From Melitaea cinxia (Eukaryota > Arthropoda > Insecta > Lepidoptera > Nymphalidae): a stretch of DNA of 64,000 nt. The notes below the pieces were generated by a model. It had not been told where the DNA came from. It saw only the letters and a list, made by a program, of their open reading frames with translations, and searched no databases. Position numbers and translations under genes: made by a program. Of the stretch, positions 1-14,690 are shown in pieces. Numbering within the stretch: position 1 is the first letter of the stretch; each line of letters begins with the position of its first letter. Where the stretch lies: the NCBI RefSeq assembly GCF_905220565.1, contig NC_059404.1, positions 6,662,472 to 6,726,471 of the forward strand, given 5' to 3'.

Positions 1-2914
1 AGATTTTTTAGTGTACTCTAAAAATATGCACAGAATAGTACATAAATCATGGGCTCGTTAAGATTTATGGGTTCGACCGAGCGCACCGATTGGAGCTTTA
101 AATTCGGCTGCTGTTTCAGTGGTGGGCTTAGCGAGTGTTCAAGAATATTATGCTGTATTTTACGATTTACTGTTATTATTTGTTATTATAGAAAATATTG
201 GGCTAAATTTTGTTTTTATATATTGTCTAATGAAAAACATAAACGAAGGATAAACGTATGTATACCCGTATACTTAATGATGTATATATATGATAAACGT
301 ATGTAAATACTTAATTCTTATTTAACTACTTGTAACGTTTATTTGTACGTTAACTTAAAGTGAATAGAAATATATAACGTTACTTTTCTATAATTGTCAT
401 TTATTTTATACTTGAATTGTGAATGTCTGGTTTGACATTCATTATATTATATTAATGATTTATTTCATATTTCATGTAGTTTAATACCTGTAATTGTCAA
501 GAAACCTATCCTGTTTTTATTTTTTGACTACATGATTTTCGGTAATGTTATTGTTTGTTCACTAACAAGTAGTGTAACTTAATAAATAGAATTAATAAAT
601 ATACACCAAATTTCTGTTTATTCTTTCTTTTGTAAAGCTGTTTTAATTCAACACTAACAAAATACCTTTACTATACTTCAAAAGCGATTAATTATAATTA
701 AAACCGCGTTCGCCTATGTAATAGATACTCAGCTTTAACATCGTCAAGGGCTTTAAGCGGCCATGACCCGTCGTTGCAGGATAGTGAGATTGGATATATG
801 AAGTACATACAGACGTAAGACACTTGTAATGACAGTTTATTCAACTTGAACCGGGATTATTCATGGCTCGATTTGAGCACAAGTAATTTTGTAAAGCTGG
901 CAGCGTAGCTAAATTTATCTTCTGATTGCGTTTTGGCATGATTATTCGTTGACTGTCAAATATGTTTCATGAAACTCATTATCTCTATACTTTTTCTAGC
1001 GTCAGTTGTGATACAAAGAAACGTATAATTTTTGTTAAAATATTTATATTTTAAAATAGAAAGCTACCATAATTACCTATTGTTCTACTTTATGATGAGA
1101 TACCTTTTAAGCGACGTAAATAACCAACAAAAATTAAGGTAAATTTTCATTTAGTCGTAAGAAGTAACGCGTCAGCTATAGGTTATTATGAGAAACATAT
1201 TCCAAAAACGGTTGTATTTGCACTTTAGTTTGTAATAACGTTTGAATGAAAATGATTTTTATATTAAGCGAATAGAGTTTGTTTTAAGAACGGCATCAGA
1301 TAAGGGTGGAGTAATGGTCTCATTTGGCCGTGCGAGGTGTAACATGGGATATGCGTAAAGGCGTAACCTAAAATGTCCCATATTGGCGCTGTATTTGTCT
1401 CTGCGTCTTACACAGAGTAAGTTATCTATGCGTGAAATATTTTGAAACATTTTTTTATAATTTTTAATTCTATCAATATATTAAAAATGATTTTAATATT
1501 TTGATAAAGAAGACTTTATTTTTTTTAATTGTTTAATTATTATTATTTTGTACCTGCACATTTTATTACAGAAATGTTTATTTTCCCTTACACTAGTTTG
1601 AATGAAAATATTTTTTATAATAATTAATCTAAATTATTATTCATTTACCAGTCGTTACAATTTTCCAACAATAAACAAAGCAAAATACCGTACAAAAAGC
1701 GTTTTATTATAGTAGTTTTAAATAAATTATCTTTCAATATAATAAATTTTTCTTCTGTTGATATTGTATCGAGTTTTATAAGGTCAAGAAACCAGTTAAG
1801 ATTCAATTTAACGTTACTTTGTTGTTATTTGAAAACAAATAACTTCGTAAGTATATAATCGTCGTAAATTCCGGAATTAACTGTTATTTGTGTGATTTAA
1901 GTATGACGCTTAACAGAAATAATTTAATTATTAATATAGGTACTGCAAAGGTATATTTATACAAATACATTGTGAAAGACACAATAGTTGTGTTGGCTTA
2001 CTTTAGAGCTGAACAGTAGGGTGATTTTTGTTTCAATTTGTTAAGATATACGAAGTTCCGTGAGCTAGGTTTTATATCTTGTTTATTGATGGGTAGTGTT
2101 GTACTTTGTTATGTGTTTTTTAAGAATAATATTAGAGTTGTCACTTGATGTCACTAGCCGCGATAAGATCGTCTATATGTAATAAATATTAAAACAAAGA
2201 TTATAGTAAGTAAAACCTGCCCTAACACAATTTTATTTTGATATAGGTAATTTGGTTGTCTACATTTAAAAGATCTACTGATGTTAGAAAACTTTAATTT
2301 AACATTAGAAAACCAGTTTTATGAATAAAAAACTAATAGGCGATAAAGGTTATCAGCGATGTCATCTGTGTAATACACATATTTTGGTATTTTAATTTTA
2401 TCAGGTATTAGAAAGGTTTGAGTAGGTATATTTCTTATTAAAAAATAATTTTTGAAATTTATAATCAAAATAAAATTAAAAAATAAGTGATTTATACATT
2501 TTTAAATAATCAATTAGAACAACAACAAAAAATTAAGCTCAGTATTGTAGCCAACAGTGTGTATGATAATATTAGAGCGGGTAAGCGGGTAGCTTTTACA
2601 TATTGGTTGGCCCGTCGTTACAGCAAGGACGCTGTCTCTATCCGAACCTCTCCGCCATTACAGATGCGTTTAACTTAGGTAGACGTCGCAACAACGACAC
2701 GATGAAGCTTTACGATAATAATAATCACTATATGTACAAAATTCAATTTCTTCAAGACTAATTAAAGTATCTGGGAACTTCCACTTAATATTTTAATAAT
2801 GTAATTAGTTAGGCACCTACCTATATCATTCGCCGTAAACAAGCATCTGTATTTTCTATTATAAATATTTCTAAAGTAGTGCCTCGGTAAGAACATTAAG
2901 CAGATCGTTATAAC
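1..2914. other. Non-coding flank, nothing recognised
   Basis: AT-rich DNA with only short chance frames. A slightly GC-richer patch at 2575-2710 has no match I recognise. If gene order is standard, the abd-A side of the cluster lies beyond position 1. Confidence 0.6.
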
Positions 2915-3008
2915 CCGCAGAGGAGAAGCGTGGTGAATTAATTTCGACCCGTCACCTTCATTGAGAAAGAGGCTTGTGCCCAGCAGTTGGAAGTCACAGA
3001 CTGAACCG
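2915..3008 (-). repeat. Reversed fragment of the CCCACTGCTGGGCA repeat
   Basis: GCGTGGTGAATTAATTTCGA followed by GAGGCTTGTGCCCAGCAGTTGG; matches 24135-24235 on the opposite strand. Confidence 0.4.
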
Positions 3009-3582
3009 ATCCAGTCTCTATATTCTCTACTCATTTTAATTTGAACGTTCAACAGTGTAAAAAGAAGAAAGTATTCTTGATATTTTAAAAATAAAGATAA
3101 CTCGAATCGTGTCGTAATATGTAAAGAAGAAATTTCGTTTGAACGAAAGCGATCGACCCGGAAATTTTGTCGAAAATCTCATTACACTGGCCTTAGGTTC
3201 AGTATTTGGCAGGAATTCAAGGCTTTGGATTAAACCCGGTATTTTCTGTTAAGACCTTTTAAATACATTTTATAAGATACTTCTTTGACCTATAAAACCT
3301 AAAAATAAATTTGAAATTGTTTTAAATTATCTTTGAAAAAGTATATATTTATAATAATTATAACATTAACATATCTATAAGCCACACACATACAAAAAAA
3401 TACACACAACCTACACACTACCAAAAAATTTCCTATTTCGTGACAATATAGATATTAGCAGTGATTAAAAATAACTGTAGTACGTTATGTTTATTCGAAA
3501 GTATCACAGTTTTTGATATAAAAATAAACTGGCATTTTTAACAATAGTACAGTAAAAAAATTTAGGTTTTTATAATTCCACT

Positions 3583-4310
3583 AGCGACCCGCTCCGGCTT
3601 CGCACGGGTATAAAATATAATTATAGCCTATGTCATTCACTGAAAAAATGATTAAAATCGATCCAGTAGTTTTGATTTATTCATTACTGCCCGTGACCCG
3701 CACGCGTTAACTTAGAGTAAAAGCCGGCCGGAACCGCCGCAAACGCTACGTACCGCGATTTTTAAATCTGTAATATCTTCGAAAATATTCATTTAAATCA
3801 TTTGCTGTAAAGGGCCATATAGATCTATATTAAATAAAAAATATATTTAAGGTATTTAATTGGATAAGGATTAATACTGTATTGGTTAAAATCGCTTCGA
3901 AAATTAGCCATTATTTGTCGTAAAAAGTAAATGACAAAAAAATGTTATTGTGGGATATCCATAAGAGATAGGTATATACCATCGCGGAGTTTTCTGTAGA
4001 CCTTTTCAATGTGTACAATACTTAGTACATTATTTTGATAAATCTGGTAGGGTTCAGCCTGCGTTTGCAATTTAAGCGAAAAAAAAAAAATAATTATTTA
4101 CGACATAACATTAGAAAACTCAAAAATAACAGTATTTCTCCACTATTTAATGGATGTTATAATACATATAAACGTTCCTCTTGAATCAATCTATCTATTA
4201 AAAAGAACCGCATCAAAATCCGTTGCGTAGTTTTAAAGATTTAAGCGTACATACATATGCAGGGACAGAGAAAGCGACTTTGTTTTATACTATGTAGTGA
4301 TATTCGATTT
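3583..4310 (+). mobile_element. Dispersed repeat (GCGACCCGCTCCGGCTTCGC family)
   Basis: Opens CTAGCGACCCGCTCCGGCTTCG and closes with the AACCGCATCAAAATCCGTTG...GTAGTTTTAAAGATTTAAGC and TTTTATACTATGTAGTGATA segments characteristic of a very common lepidopteran dispersed repeat. Non-coding. Confidence 0.65.
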
Positions 4311-7300
4311 GCATATTGCGTAAGATTGCTGTTCGTTTTAGTACACAAAAGTAGTTAATGAAAAAATGTATAAACATCCTATATATCCTTATCTCCTCTA
4401 TCTACCTTGTATCTGTGTATATATATAGTCACCTATAAGTATATATGTAAATCTCTTGTCAACCAATGTATTTAGGTTAAACAAGCTTGTTACGTGTCAG
4501 TGCGAACAGATATACGAGTGTGCGGTCTTTTAAATTAAAGCCAGTGTCTTGTTTTATTTCTCCCACAAAAAAATATAGCCAGAATATACCGTTCCTTTGC
4601 CAAGTGATTTGTATGTGCTGAAAAAATGGAGGCTATTCTGACATCGATAGACTTGAAAGATTTTAGTACCGAATAAAGTCTATCAATAAATTTTATGGCT
4701 ACGTAAGAAGGACTTGTTTTTCCTCCTTTGAAAGTTTTGTTAGCTTAGTTTCGTGAATTTTGTTTCATATTCTTTTTATCGCCAAACTTCAACCTAAGAT
4801 CCTGCATCAACAATAATTTCATAGTGATATTTTTATCGTACGCTTATAGTTTTGATTTAATTCAATAATTTATCTTCTTCTTCGATCACGATGATATATT
4901 TACGTTTATATATCTAGTATAGGTCAATTAACAAGACCTTGCTAAATCCAAACACATCGTAAATTAGGTTTCACACAAACACAGTTAATGAGAGCGAGCA
5001 AACATCGCAATTGAGTGTGAAGAGCCCTTGTAACCAATAAGGGTGATCACGCTTGTCGTGATTGTTTGTTTAGGGGCGTTATTCCGATGTATTTGTTTTG
5101 TTTGCCACATTTAATGCGTTACTGACAACCGCCTATATATAACATTTTTTTAGGATAACTTTGCTACGTTACTCTAACATTTATTTATAAAAAATCTAAT
5201 GATGTTCGCTATAGTCTAATCTACGTCTGTCTGGAAAAGATATTGTGAGCTCTCACTAATTATGAAAAGGTATTTGTAAGTTCACAGAGAGATGTATCTC
5301 GTTTAAAATAATCAGTGAGTTCAACTCTATTGTTGCAAGCCCAGATCCTTAAAACGACTTAATTTCGTTGGCCAGACGTAGAGAAGAAACTGAAATATGA
5401 AATATAGTTTTATTCCCAGTGCGAATAACAACAATGTTCGACAATTCGTCACAAACATCCACCGTGTACAGTTCCACGAAACTTTCTAGACATCACGATG
5501 TTTACTGAGCTTCAAAGTACGGAGAGAAACTCCTGACCATTTGATGGAGAACTTTAAAAGCTATTGGGTTGCGTTCGCTTCTGAGAACATTTGTTTGTAT
5601 GTTAAATAGATAAAGAGCTCTCGTTTAGCTGGTGTAACGTTTGTGTATCTTTAAGAATATCTGTCGGACAAATACACGCGAGGTGGAGGGTGGTACGGGG
5701 GTGTTTACTGCGCTCCAGGGAGGTGAAAGAGAAATGAAATTGGAAGATATTTTAGCTATATGTCGCAAAATTCACGAACCGCTACGTTTGCGAGGCCTTC
5801 AATCAGCTAAATTTAATAAAGAAAATGTTTGTATAGGTATATTAAAACAAATTTATTTGTGTATGTAGGCGTGCGTAATGTAAATATTTATAAAACATAG
5901 AAAACAAACTGCTGCTTTATATGCACGGAGAGAAAATCTTGATATACACAAAATATAAAAATAAAATTACTGATTTTAAAAATATTAGAGTTCTTAGAAA
6001 TACCCAAATACATTTTATTAAATTCTCAGTTAACGTATTCATGTTTTCTCATTTTCTTTCTTATAGTCTAGCAGACGAGAATGAATACATTTAAATTTTA
6101 CAATGTATTATTCTTTTTTAAAATATGAACAACGAAGATATTTTAAGTTTGAATTCTATTTGTAAGATATTTTACCGTGAAATTTTCAAACTTGATTTTC
6201 TCTACTATGTATACATACCTACACTTGCTTTAAAGAAACTATGGTTAATAAAATTGAGTCAATAGCTACTTGTATGTTTGTTAGTATTTTAAATATTATG
6301 CTAAATGTTTATTTTATATAGGTACCTATTACAAATATTTAGAAAATATAAACGTTTTTTAAATTCAAAAAAGTTAATAGGTTGCCATCTTTGTTACAGC
6401 CATATATAAATAAAAGAAAATAAAATAAAATAAATAAAATAGCCACACCATACGGTTACTAACTACGGTTAATAACTATAATGCTGAAACAAATTATTTC
6501 ATAATGTAACGTATGTTTATTTAATACTATCACTTGTAATAAAGGGAATGTAAAAAGTATGCAGATAATATATTTATGACTTTATTTTAATAGGAACGCG
6601 TGTAAGTAGAAAAGAACGAAAAGCACAATGCAGGCAACTCCACGGTTACAGCTTGTAATACATAGCACTCGTCTGTCGTGTACAGACCCGCCACTTCATT
6701 TCCTTTTTGTTGCGTAGAGAACGTTCATTTACATAAATTTACCTATTGTTATTCTCCGGGTCGCCTGCCATCTCCGCACCGAACGAGATCTAAGAAACTT
6801 ATTCCTATAGAGGAGGAAATTTGATTCGTCGATACGAGAGGCCGTATCGGAAACGAGTTAAATAACAGCGCTGTTTCCTTTTGTTTTCTTCGACCTTCGT
6901 TCAAAACGGTGGAATAAATAACAAACCGTCATAGAATATTGATAGCTCGAGTCTGAGAGGCAACGTTTTTTTATTACGAAATTAAAATTTACTATTAACA
7001 ATAACAGTGCGATTATGTTTTGTTTTCGAAAAATATATACATTTTTTGTTAAAGTTTAGACTGATTTAAGTTTTAACAATACTATTTCAAAATACTCTGC
7101 ATAAATAATATCTTGACATCGTAGGTACACGGTTACGTCAGCAGATAGTAGGTAATAAATTTTTAAGGCTGATGCGCAAAACGAGTTAAAACACAATAGC
7201 TTTGTAGTACCTAACCGTATTTCGGACGAAACATCGACGAGTTAATGAAAGACATTTGTATGTAACGGACTCCAGTAAGTTTCCTCCCAGGCCCGATAAT

Positions 7301-10300
7301 GGTTCTCATTACGTATCGATCCCGTACATAGCATAGCGATTGTGCGTGACTGTCGCTATCGATTTGAAGATACGATCACAGCGACTGAGACAGACGTATC
7401 AATAATATATAAAATTATGTCGCTTTCTGCATAAATCCGAATTAATATCGCATTGTAGATTTCTGTGCTATCTTTATGTACAAAAAATATTCTAGCATTT
7501 ATCGCACATATCAATTGCTAACTAACCTCAACGAAATTTTTACTATTTCGGCTAAGCAAACTAAAAAATTTAAATTTTTACGTAGACTTAATAAAATAAG
7601 GTACTTTTTGCAATAATAAAATTGTATACGTAGTCTTAAGTTTCTAATCAAAGTATATGGCTATGTATCCACGTAATAGGGTTCACACACTTAAATTTCC
7701 ACAGAAAAGGCCGCCCGTAGCATTTGCCCCGAGAGGTGGCTATTTGACTCTGTCTTGGATACTCCACCTCCGTTTCGTATAAACTAAACAGTCTACAGCA
7801 AGCAGCATTACAGCCGACGTCGTAAAGCGAAAGATCTCTTCTTTTACAACGAATAATCGACATCTATATTCAAATTTTTCCAACTATTCCGAGGTATAAC
7901 ATAAAACGTTGAATCTGCATAACTTATATGTATTTTAGATCTTGCATTTTTATACCATTCTATATGGGTTTCATGTTGATCGAATTGTATTCGTTTTCAG
8001 ACATTTTAATTTAAAATCAATCCTCCCACATGATATCAGACAGATAGCTATTAAGACATCTCTTTATTTAATTTATGCTATGAATAAATGAAAACTATAC
8101 ATAATTAAGCAATGATTGAGACAAAATGTCGCTAAGTTCTGAAGTCTGCTTTGCGAATAACGCTTTGAGCATGCCGACCAATTAAATCTTACAATGTTTG
8201 TAAGGACGTCAGACCACGCGATTCAAAATGGTTTTCACAAGGCTAACGTATTAATTAACGCAAAATGTGTTGTAATCTCGAATTAACAATTTCGTACTCG
8301 AATCACTATTGCATATAAACCGTATAATAAATCGGAACTATTTTTTATCTTCAGATGAATATATTTTTGACCTATTTTGCAGAAAAAGTGAAACTAAGAA
8401 TCTTATATAGTGTTGTGCAAAGTCGTTGAAATAAATATCTATTTCTGTGGTGGTTATAATATATCCTTTGTTCTCAAACTTCAACTTAATTACTGTCCAT
8501 ATAAAACTTGCTATATGTTTTGTATGTAAGGACTATGAAAAATACGTTTATTCTTTGAATAAATCACGCAACTTATATAAATATTTCCATGAGAAAATCT
8601 CAGAAGTTTCCGACGTAAAATATTATAAATAGACACGTAAAACAACGAACAACCATTCATTTAAGGTTCTTCAAGTTACGTCAGCGGCTTATGAATAAAG
8701 AGGGTAGCCACTGGCAAAATAAGGGAGTTATTCAAAAGAAAAAACTTTTTTACGCTGAAAAAACGACGCGTAAGTGTTGGATTATCGTCCACAGCCGACA
8801 AGAGTTTTGTGGGATCCAGAGACATAAAACCTAATTCTAATTCGGACCCAACGTCTCGGAAACAAAAAGAGTTGTTTAAGGTAGACGTAATTACACTAAC
8901 GGTATCTACAACGAACCACATAGCAACATATTAATTAAGGAATACCATAGTCTCACTTCAAGGTATTTAATCTCGTCAATATTTTTCATACATGTGTGTT
9001 TTTTTAACCAAAGTGTAACAATGTTAATGAGCAGGTGTGGGCGTAAGGCCTCCCACATCGACCCCTTTCTGTAAATCGCTAGCTAAATTTAATGTTTCTT
9101 GCGATAAATAATTTCCGCCCAACCAACGCGTAGTTCTCACGAAAAGCGGATGACTTTATAATTATTTTTCACATGCCGAGTGATTCGTTCCAGTACATTA
9201 GCGATGGGCCGAATGTCGGGACTCGGGACGAAATCCCGGCCGAGTAACGAGATCTCCGTCTCAGCGTGAAATTGTGAAATTACCGGGACGCGCCAGACCG
9301 CCGCTTAAGGATCTATATAATGTCTTGATAATTTAGTTTTAAGGATAATTTTTTTTACGTTTTTATCTATAATCACTGTATTTTAGTCACAGTACTAAAT
9401 TTTGAGGTCAAATATTCATATTCAAAACATTAAATTTTAAACGTACTTTACTAAAATTATGTTATAGTTATTCAACAATCTATTTTGACCATTATTATTA
9501 GTAAAGCGTCGATCGCTTAAAATCATTTCGTTAAAATCGTATAAATATAAGTCAGAATTTAGTCGATCTTCGTTATAGATGAGCAAAGATGAGCGAAACC
9601 TTTTGCGTTGAGCGAGATAATACCGCTTAGACCTCCGTGACCTGAAAATTTCGTCGCCCAGATAAAACAGAATGTCTTCATCGTAGTATTATCCCCTTCT
9701 TATATTTTGTAGTCTTCCTTATTAAGTCACAACGGCATTTAAGCATAGAACAAATTTTTTAAATTTCATTTCTTATAATAACAATATAATATATTTATAA
9801 ACGATAATATTTTTAAATAAATTAAGATATTTTTAGTTTTAATTAATTAAATCTAAAATAGCATCAGGCACATAAAATTCTACGATATACAAGCCAATTA
9901 AGATCTAGTCATTAGTCCAATACAAAAATAGATTGTACAAATAAAATTTATGCCAAAAAAGAAATAATAATGAGTAAAGAATTATAATGAAATAAAATCA
10001 ATAAACTTATTTTAAAATAATAAACACATTTAATGTTTAATAAATTTGTTTCCTAGTGTACAGTATACCTAAGCATATGTTGATCGAACTTTTACACAGG
10101 TATTAAAATGTCTAATTGAAATATTGAAATAAAACAAATTTTACTAATTTTTTTTTTAATAATTTGTATCTACTATAATAAGAAACCAAATATCCATTGA
10201 TATATTTATCACAAATAAAAAAAAAACCAAAGTAAAAGAAAAAAATCAGTTTTCGTAGCTCCAATCAAGAAGCTTATCAATATTGAAAGTCATCCTTTAC

Positions 10301-10929
10301 TACCGTACGTTAACATTATTCCAGTGCGTATCAAAGTTGTTCGGCAGAGAGAGATGGTCTTATCGATATTCAATATCTTTATTTATGTTAGAAAAGGACG
10401 GTTAACTCACAGCTCAGCTAAACCTGATAAAATAATGTCGCGTCTCAATTCAAAACAAATCCCATTTAACGGTTTAAGCTTTGAAATTGTTGCAAGCGAT
10501 TTTAGACTATAAAGACAGTGTTTTAAGTGTTTTAAGCTTTTCTTGATCTTTTTAGGTTTCAAAATTAAGGGAATTTATGACGATTATGTCATTGCATATA
10601 TTTACTTTATAATATAATATATATATTTAATTTATAATATAATCATTATATTTACACGTTTTTAATTATTATCATGCTTAAAAATATTCAAATATTTTTT
10701 TATATAAATTAATAAAAATATACAGCAACAAATTTGAAACAAATAAAGTGATTACCTACCTAATTTCATTTATTAGTAACATATGTAAACTAAAATATTT
10801 TTTAACTTGAAATATTTTGCGAAAACTACGCAATCATGTGAGTATACAATTTCAATACAGATAAAAATATTTTTTTTGTTTCGACTTTCATCAAACAAAA
10901 ACCACGAAAAGCGTTAAGTACATAAATCA

Positions 10930-11000
10930 AACGACGGGCATGCGCCGCCCCAGCCCAGCCCGCTTTCAAAATGGCCGACTATCGCCGCTACAGCTGATCG
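10930..11000. promoter_or_regulatory. GC-rich patch with YY1/PHO-type CAAAATGGCC
   Basis: A 70-bp GC-rich patch (GCCGCCCCAGCCCAGCCC and neighbours) contains CAAAATGGCC at 10967-10976, which reads GGCCATTTTG on the other strand, a very good YY1/PHO site. The same bases form an insect-like start context for an 8-codon plus frame (MADYRRYS). Function unknown; a regulatory reading is more likely than a coding one. Confidence 0.25.
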
Positions 11001-12793
11001 GTCCTCTTACATTTTTTCTCCCTTGTGTCTTTAAAAAATTCATTTGCAAAACTAACTATTGGACGGATACAATAAATAATTATACATTGTAGTTAGTAGT
11101 AAGTACCTAACCTTTATTGCTAGTATTCAGTTAGATATATAGGTTTCATAATGTTACATTGTTTAATTTTTGAAACGATTTTTTTTAATACTTTCATTAT
11201 TTAATATTAAAAAAGTCCATAAACAAAATAATTTAAAAATGTTTTATTAAAATCCTCAATCATTATAAAAAAGTTGACAATATGACCGTGTCTTTATATA
11301 AAACTTTCGACAATATAAAGTGGATTGTGAACTAGCGTTACTACTGAAGCGATCTGCTCCGACGTAAATTTAATAACTCTTTGATGTGTTCTAAGGATAA
11401 TATTTGACTTCTCTGTAGGTACAAGTTGGCTTGTTCCATCTTTATGATATTAGGTTAAGTTCGCTCCAAAGGATTAAGGCGGTTCTTAATACACCGCTCG
11501 CGGGCCGAAATAAATTTAACGCTTCGAGAAGCTTACGAGGAAAAACTCGTGATGTTTGTATTATCCTTCGAAAATTTCGAAATGAATCTTTCACATATTA
11601 CACGTCAAATAATTTTCAATGGGCTTAGTTTTACTCGCGTACTTGCAAAAACATTTTAAACTTATTTATATTCAGTAAAATGTTTATAAAAACATTACTG
11701 CTTGTTAATTGCTATTTAAGTATACGCCTTATGTCTCAATGTGCCTACTGATGGAGTTGGGAATCGGAATTAATTTCCTTATTGTGAATCATTAATAAAG
11801 GAGTAACATCGATAACAACGGAAACTTCGATACTTAGTAACAAGTTATTAAAACAAAAATTTACAATGGGAATGTCACTAGTGACACTTTATTACGTAGT
11901 TAGTTTAATTAAGCCCGTGGCATTCTAGCTATGTTATTATTGCAAAAGGTTTTTGTAAAAAGGTTACATACTTTATATATACTTACAATTATTATTACGT
12001 TTTGTAATTTTTTGTTCACGTCTGTACAACGGCAACTTTGTAGTTCAATTAGTAATTTCAATTTTAAATCAGGTTTGAATTCATTTCATTTCATAAAATA
12101 CGACATATTTGTGTCAATAGCATGTGTATGTTATGACTGCATGTCTTAATGTTGCTATCCTATGGTTCAATTTGTAGCAGTAATTAACTACAGAACTCGA
12201 ATATATGTGAGTATCGGTTTCTTCGCGCAGAACCTTAAAACGAATCCCGGTAATTGGAATGAATTTCTCAATATTTTATATTCCGCATCAATTTTATTTT
12301 ATTTCCTTAACTGGAACGCCGCTAGCTTGATGGAAGGTAATTGTAGGCTGCGAAGGGTTTCACTTCAGGGAATAATTGTACAATACGGAGGCTTGGGAGA
12401 GCTTAATATAAGGTTATGTCGGAGCATCGTTTCGCTGGGCCAGCGTTATGCTTGCGTAACACTGGACCAAGGACGATAATTATCTCTGGAACGAGTTTCG
12501 TAAAAGCTGCGATGGAAACTAATGAAGCAATGAGTCTCCCTACTTGTTTCGTTAATATGAACGGCATAAATTTAATTTTGTTTACGAGATGACGATTAAT
12601 TTTGATGGTTATGATAAAAGTGCCTTGCGAATTACGTGGTTGTTTTAGACCAGAGCCTAGCCTTCTGAATATGGAAATTGTGCAAACCTAAGTAGAGATG
12701 TCATGAATATGGATAAACTTAAACTTACGAAACGGTACGCTTTTTTGAGCTAGAAAGAGGAAAAAAACTTTTATTAACACTAAAAGTACTCAC

Positions 12794-12840
12794 CTTTTTT
12801 AAATTGGGGTAGCACGAGGTCGAGCACACTGCACACAACT
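12794..12840 (-). other. Weak candidate first exon (initiator plus donor)
   Basis: The minus strand reads TTCAGTTGTG (A at 12840) and, 47 nt later, AAAAAAG/GTGAGTAC, a good 5' splice site (GT at 12793-12792). No TATA box or downstream element is evident. Listed because it has the same strand and logic as the other candidate exons nearer Abd-B; chance is quite possible. Confidence 0.18.
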
Positions 12841-14599
12841 GAATTATTTAAATTAATGAAATGCTCGGACAACGGATCTGGGCGGTACCTTTTTAAAAAT
12901 GCACTGCACTCAAGTTTTACTACAGTCATGCAGGTTGGTCGGTCAGGAACTCCTCAAACCGAGATAACAGTCGCAAAAAGAATGTTGTCTCATCCCGACG
13001 GTATTTCAAATAAATAACGACGCTCTACCCAACAAAAACTTTACCCACTACCGAATTATTTCCTCACGGAAGCTAAGATACGCCACGGCATAAAGGCATA
13101 CATCTACTGATTCATTTTTATAACAAAATTAAACTTCAAACCATTTTTGAATGTTAATTCTTCTTTAATATGCACAACACGATGATAGTTAAACTTAATG
13201 CCCTCTTCATATTCCAAAATTATCTTGTAGTTCATTAGTTGAATTAATAATGATCATACTATTTAAATTGATAAGTATGTAAAGTGTAATTATACCAATT
13301 TAATAAATTTTTACTTATCAACGAACAAACTATCTAATTTTATGTATACCTAACATAGATATAGGTACACGAAGTAAGAAGCGGATGGAAAAAAAGGTTA
13401 ATATAGTACAAGCGTCTCTTAAATCGAAGCAGGGATGCTAATTTATTCTTAATAAAGAAACATCAAGTCAGTAATGTGAAGGAAAGTGGGGATATGAAAA
13501 AAGACAATACGTCGTATACGAAGCTTAATAGCGGCCCGCGGAGGGAGTTGATCTCTGGACTGATTTGAATAATTTCAACATTGAAAAAACTTAACAATTG
13601 CTTTATAAAAATGTATACAAAAATGTGACAAAGCCAGATGTTGTACTTTTTATATTTAATTATTATCTATATTATTTTGTGGTTATTTAATATTATGAAA
13701 ACTCTTTGATTTACAAATTAAATCCTCTGATACCTTATGTTTTGTGTCGGAACATTTATTTTTCATTATAAGTGTTCATGTTATGGGACTGGCCTGTCCT
13801 TGTAGGACAAAAGTCCCTAAAGTCAAAAAGAGAATTAAAAAAAAAGTGTTCATGTTAATTTTATGTCTTAATTGGATGTTATGTCTTAATTGTATAATCA
13901 AAGACATAAACCGATTCAATTGTATATAAAAACTAGTTGATTTATTTTTTCGAAAATACTTTTCAAAACTGTCAATGAACAGCCAAAATTGATGTAAATA
14001 TTGTTACATCTCATACGTTTGCTTCAGAACAATATTTTAGATTATTCTTGAAATGAATTGCAAAATTATGTGCATTATTGTAAACAAAAATAAACTCTAA
14101 GCGTTTTTACATTTCAAATTATGCCTCAAAATTCTCACTATAATTGAAAAATACTAAAAAAATCAAACAAAATTGCAGATCCCATTTCGTATCATGAGCA
14201 AAAGTACATTAGCGTCATCTCATTACACATAACGACAATATAATGCAAAGTGAATTGCAAATTGGAGGCGTTCATTCGGTCACGGCGTTTTTGCATAATC
14301 AGCTGAACCACAGTTTTGATGCTAAATAAGCTTCGCCTCAAATGAATTTTAAGAAAGACCCCCATCGGTCCCGTACGTATATTTTTAGCTTCGAGCGATA
14401 GCTGACGTTTGTTCGAGATAATTTTACTCACACCCGTATATTTTTTCATAGTATATCAATGCCAATTTCAAGGATGTCGTAAATAGTCACTAGGCAAATC
14501 ATACGTATGCCGATCATTTTACATCATCTAGGCTATAAATATAAATTATCCTAAAATAATAACATTCATAAAATTTATAAGAGACTCAGTCAGTCAGTC

Positions 14600-14690
14600 A
14601 GCTCAGCCTATTGCAGTCCACTGCTGGACATAGGCCTCCCCAAGTTCGCGCCAGACATCCCGGTATTCCGCAATCCTCATCCAGCTAAGA
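14600..14690. repeat. Fragment of the CCACTGCTGGACATAGGCCT repeat
   Basis: GCAGTCCACTGCTGGACATA through CGCAATCCTCATCCAGC; shares about 80 bp with 54407-54490. Confidence 0.5.

Larger units (their letters stand above)
4311..14599. other. Non-coding flank with scattered GC-richer patches
   Basis: No coding region is supported. Patches that break the AT background are 5660-5740, 6600-6950, 7250-7390, 9010-9300 (with GTCGGGACTCGGGACG and TCCCGGCCGAG) and 12320-12480. Any of these may be enhancers; none has a diagnostic motif set. The 105-codon plus frame at 12162 and the 85-codon minus frame at 14192 show no recognisable domain. Confidence 0.5.

Noticed and set aside
12162..12479. 105-codon plus-strand frame
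   Set aside because: No domain, no recognised homolog, no promoter or start context; length is possible by chance in 64 kb.
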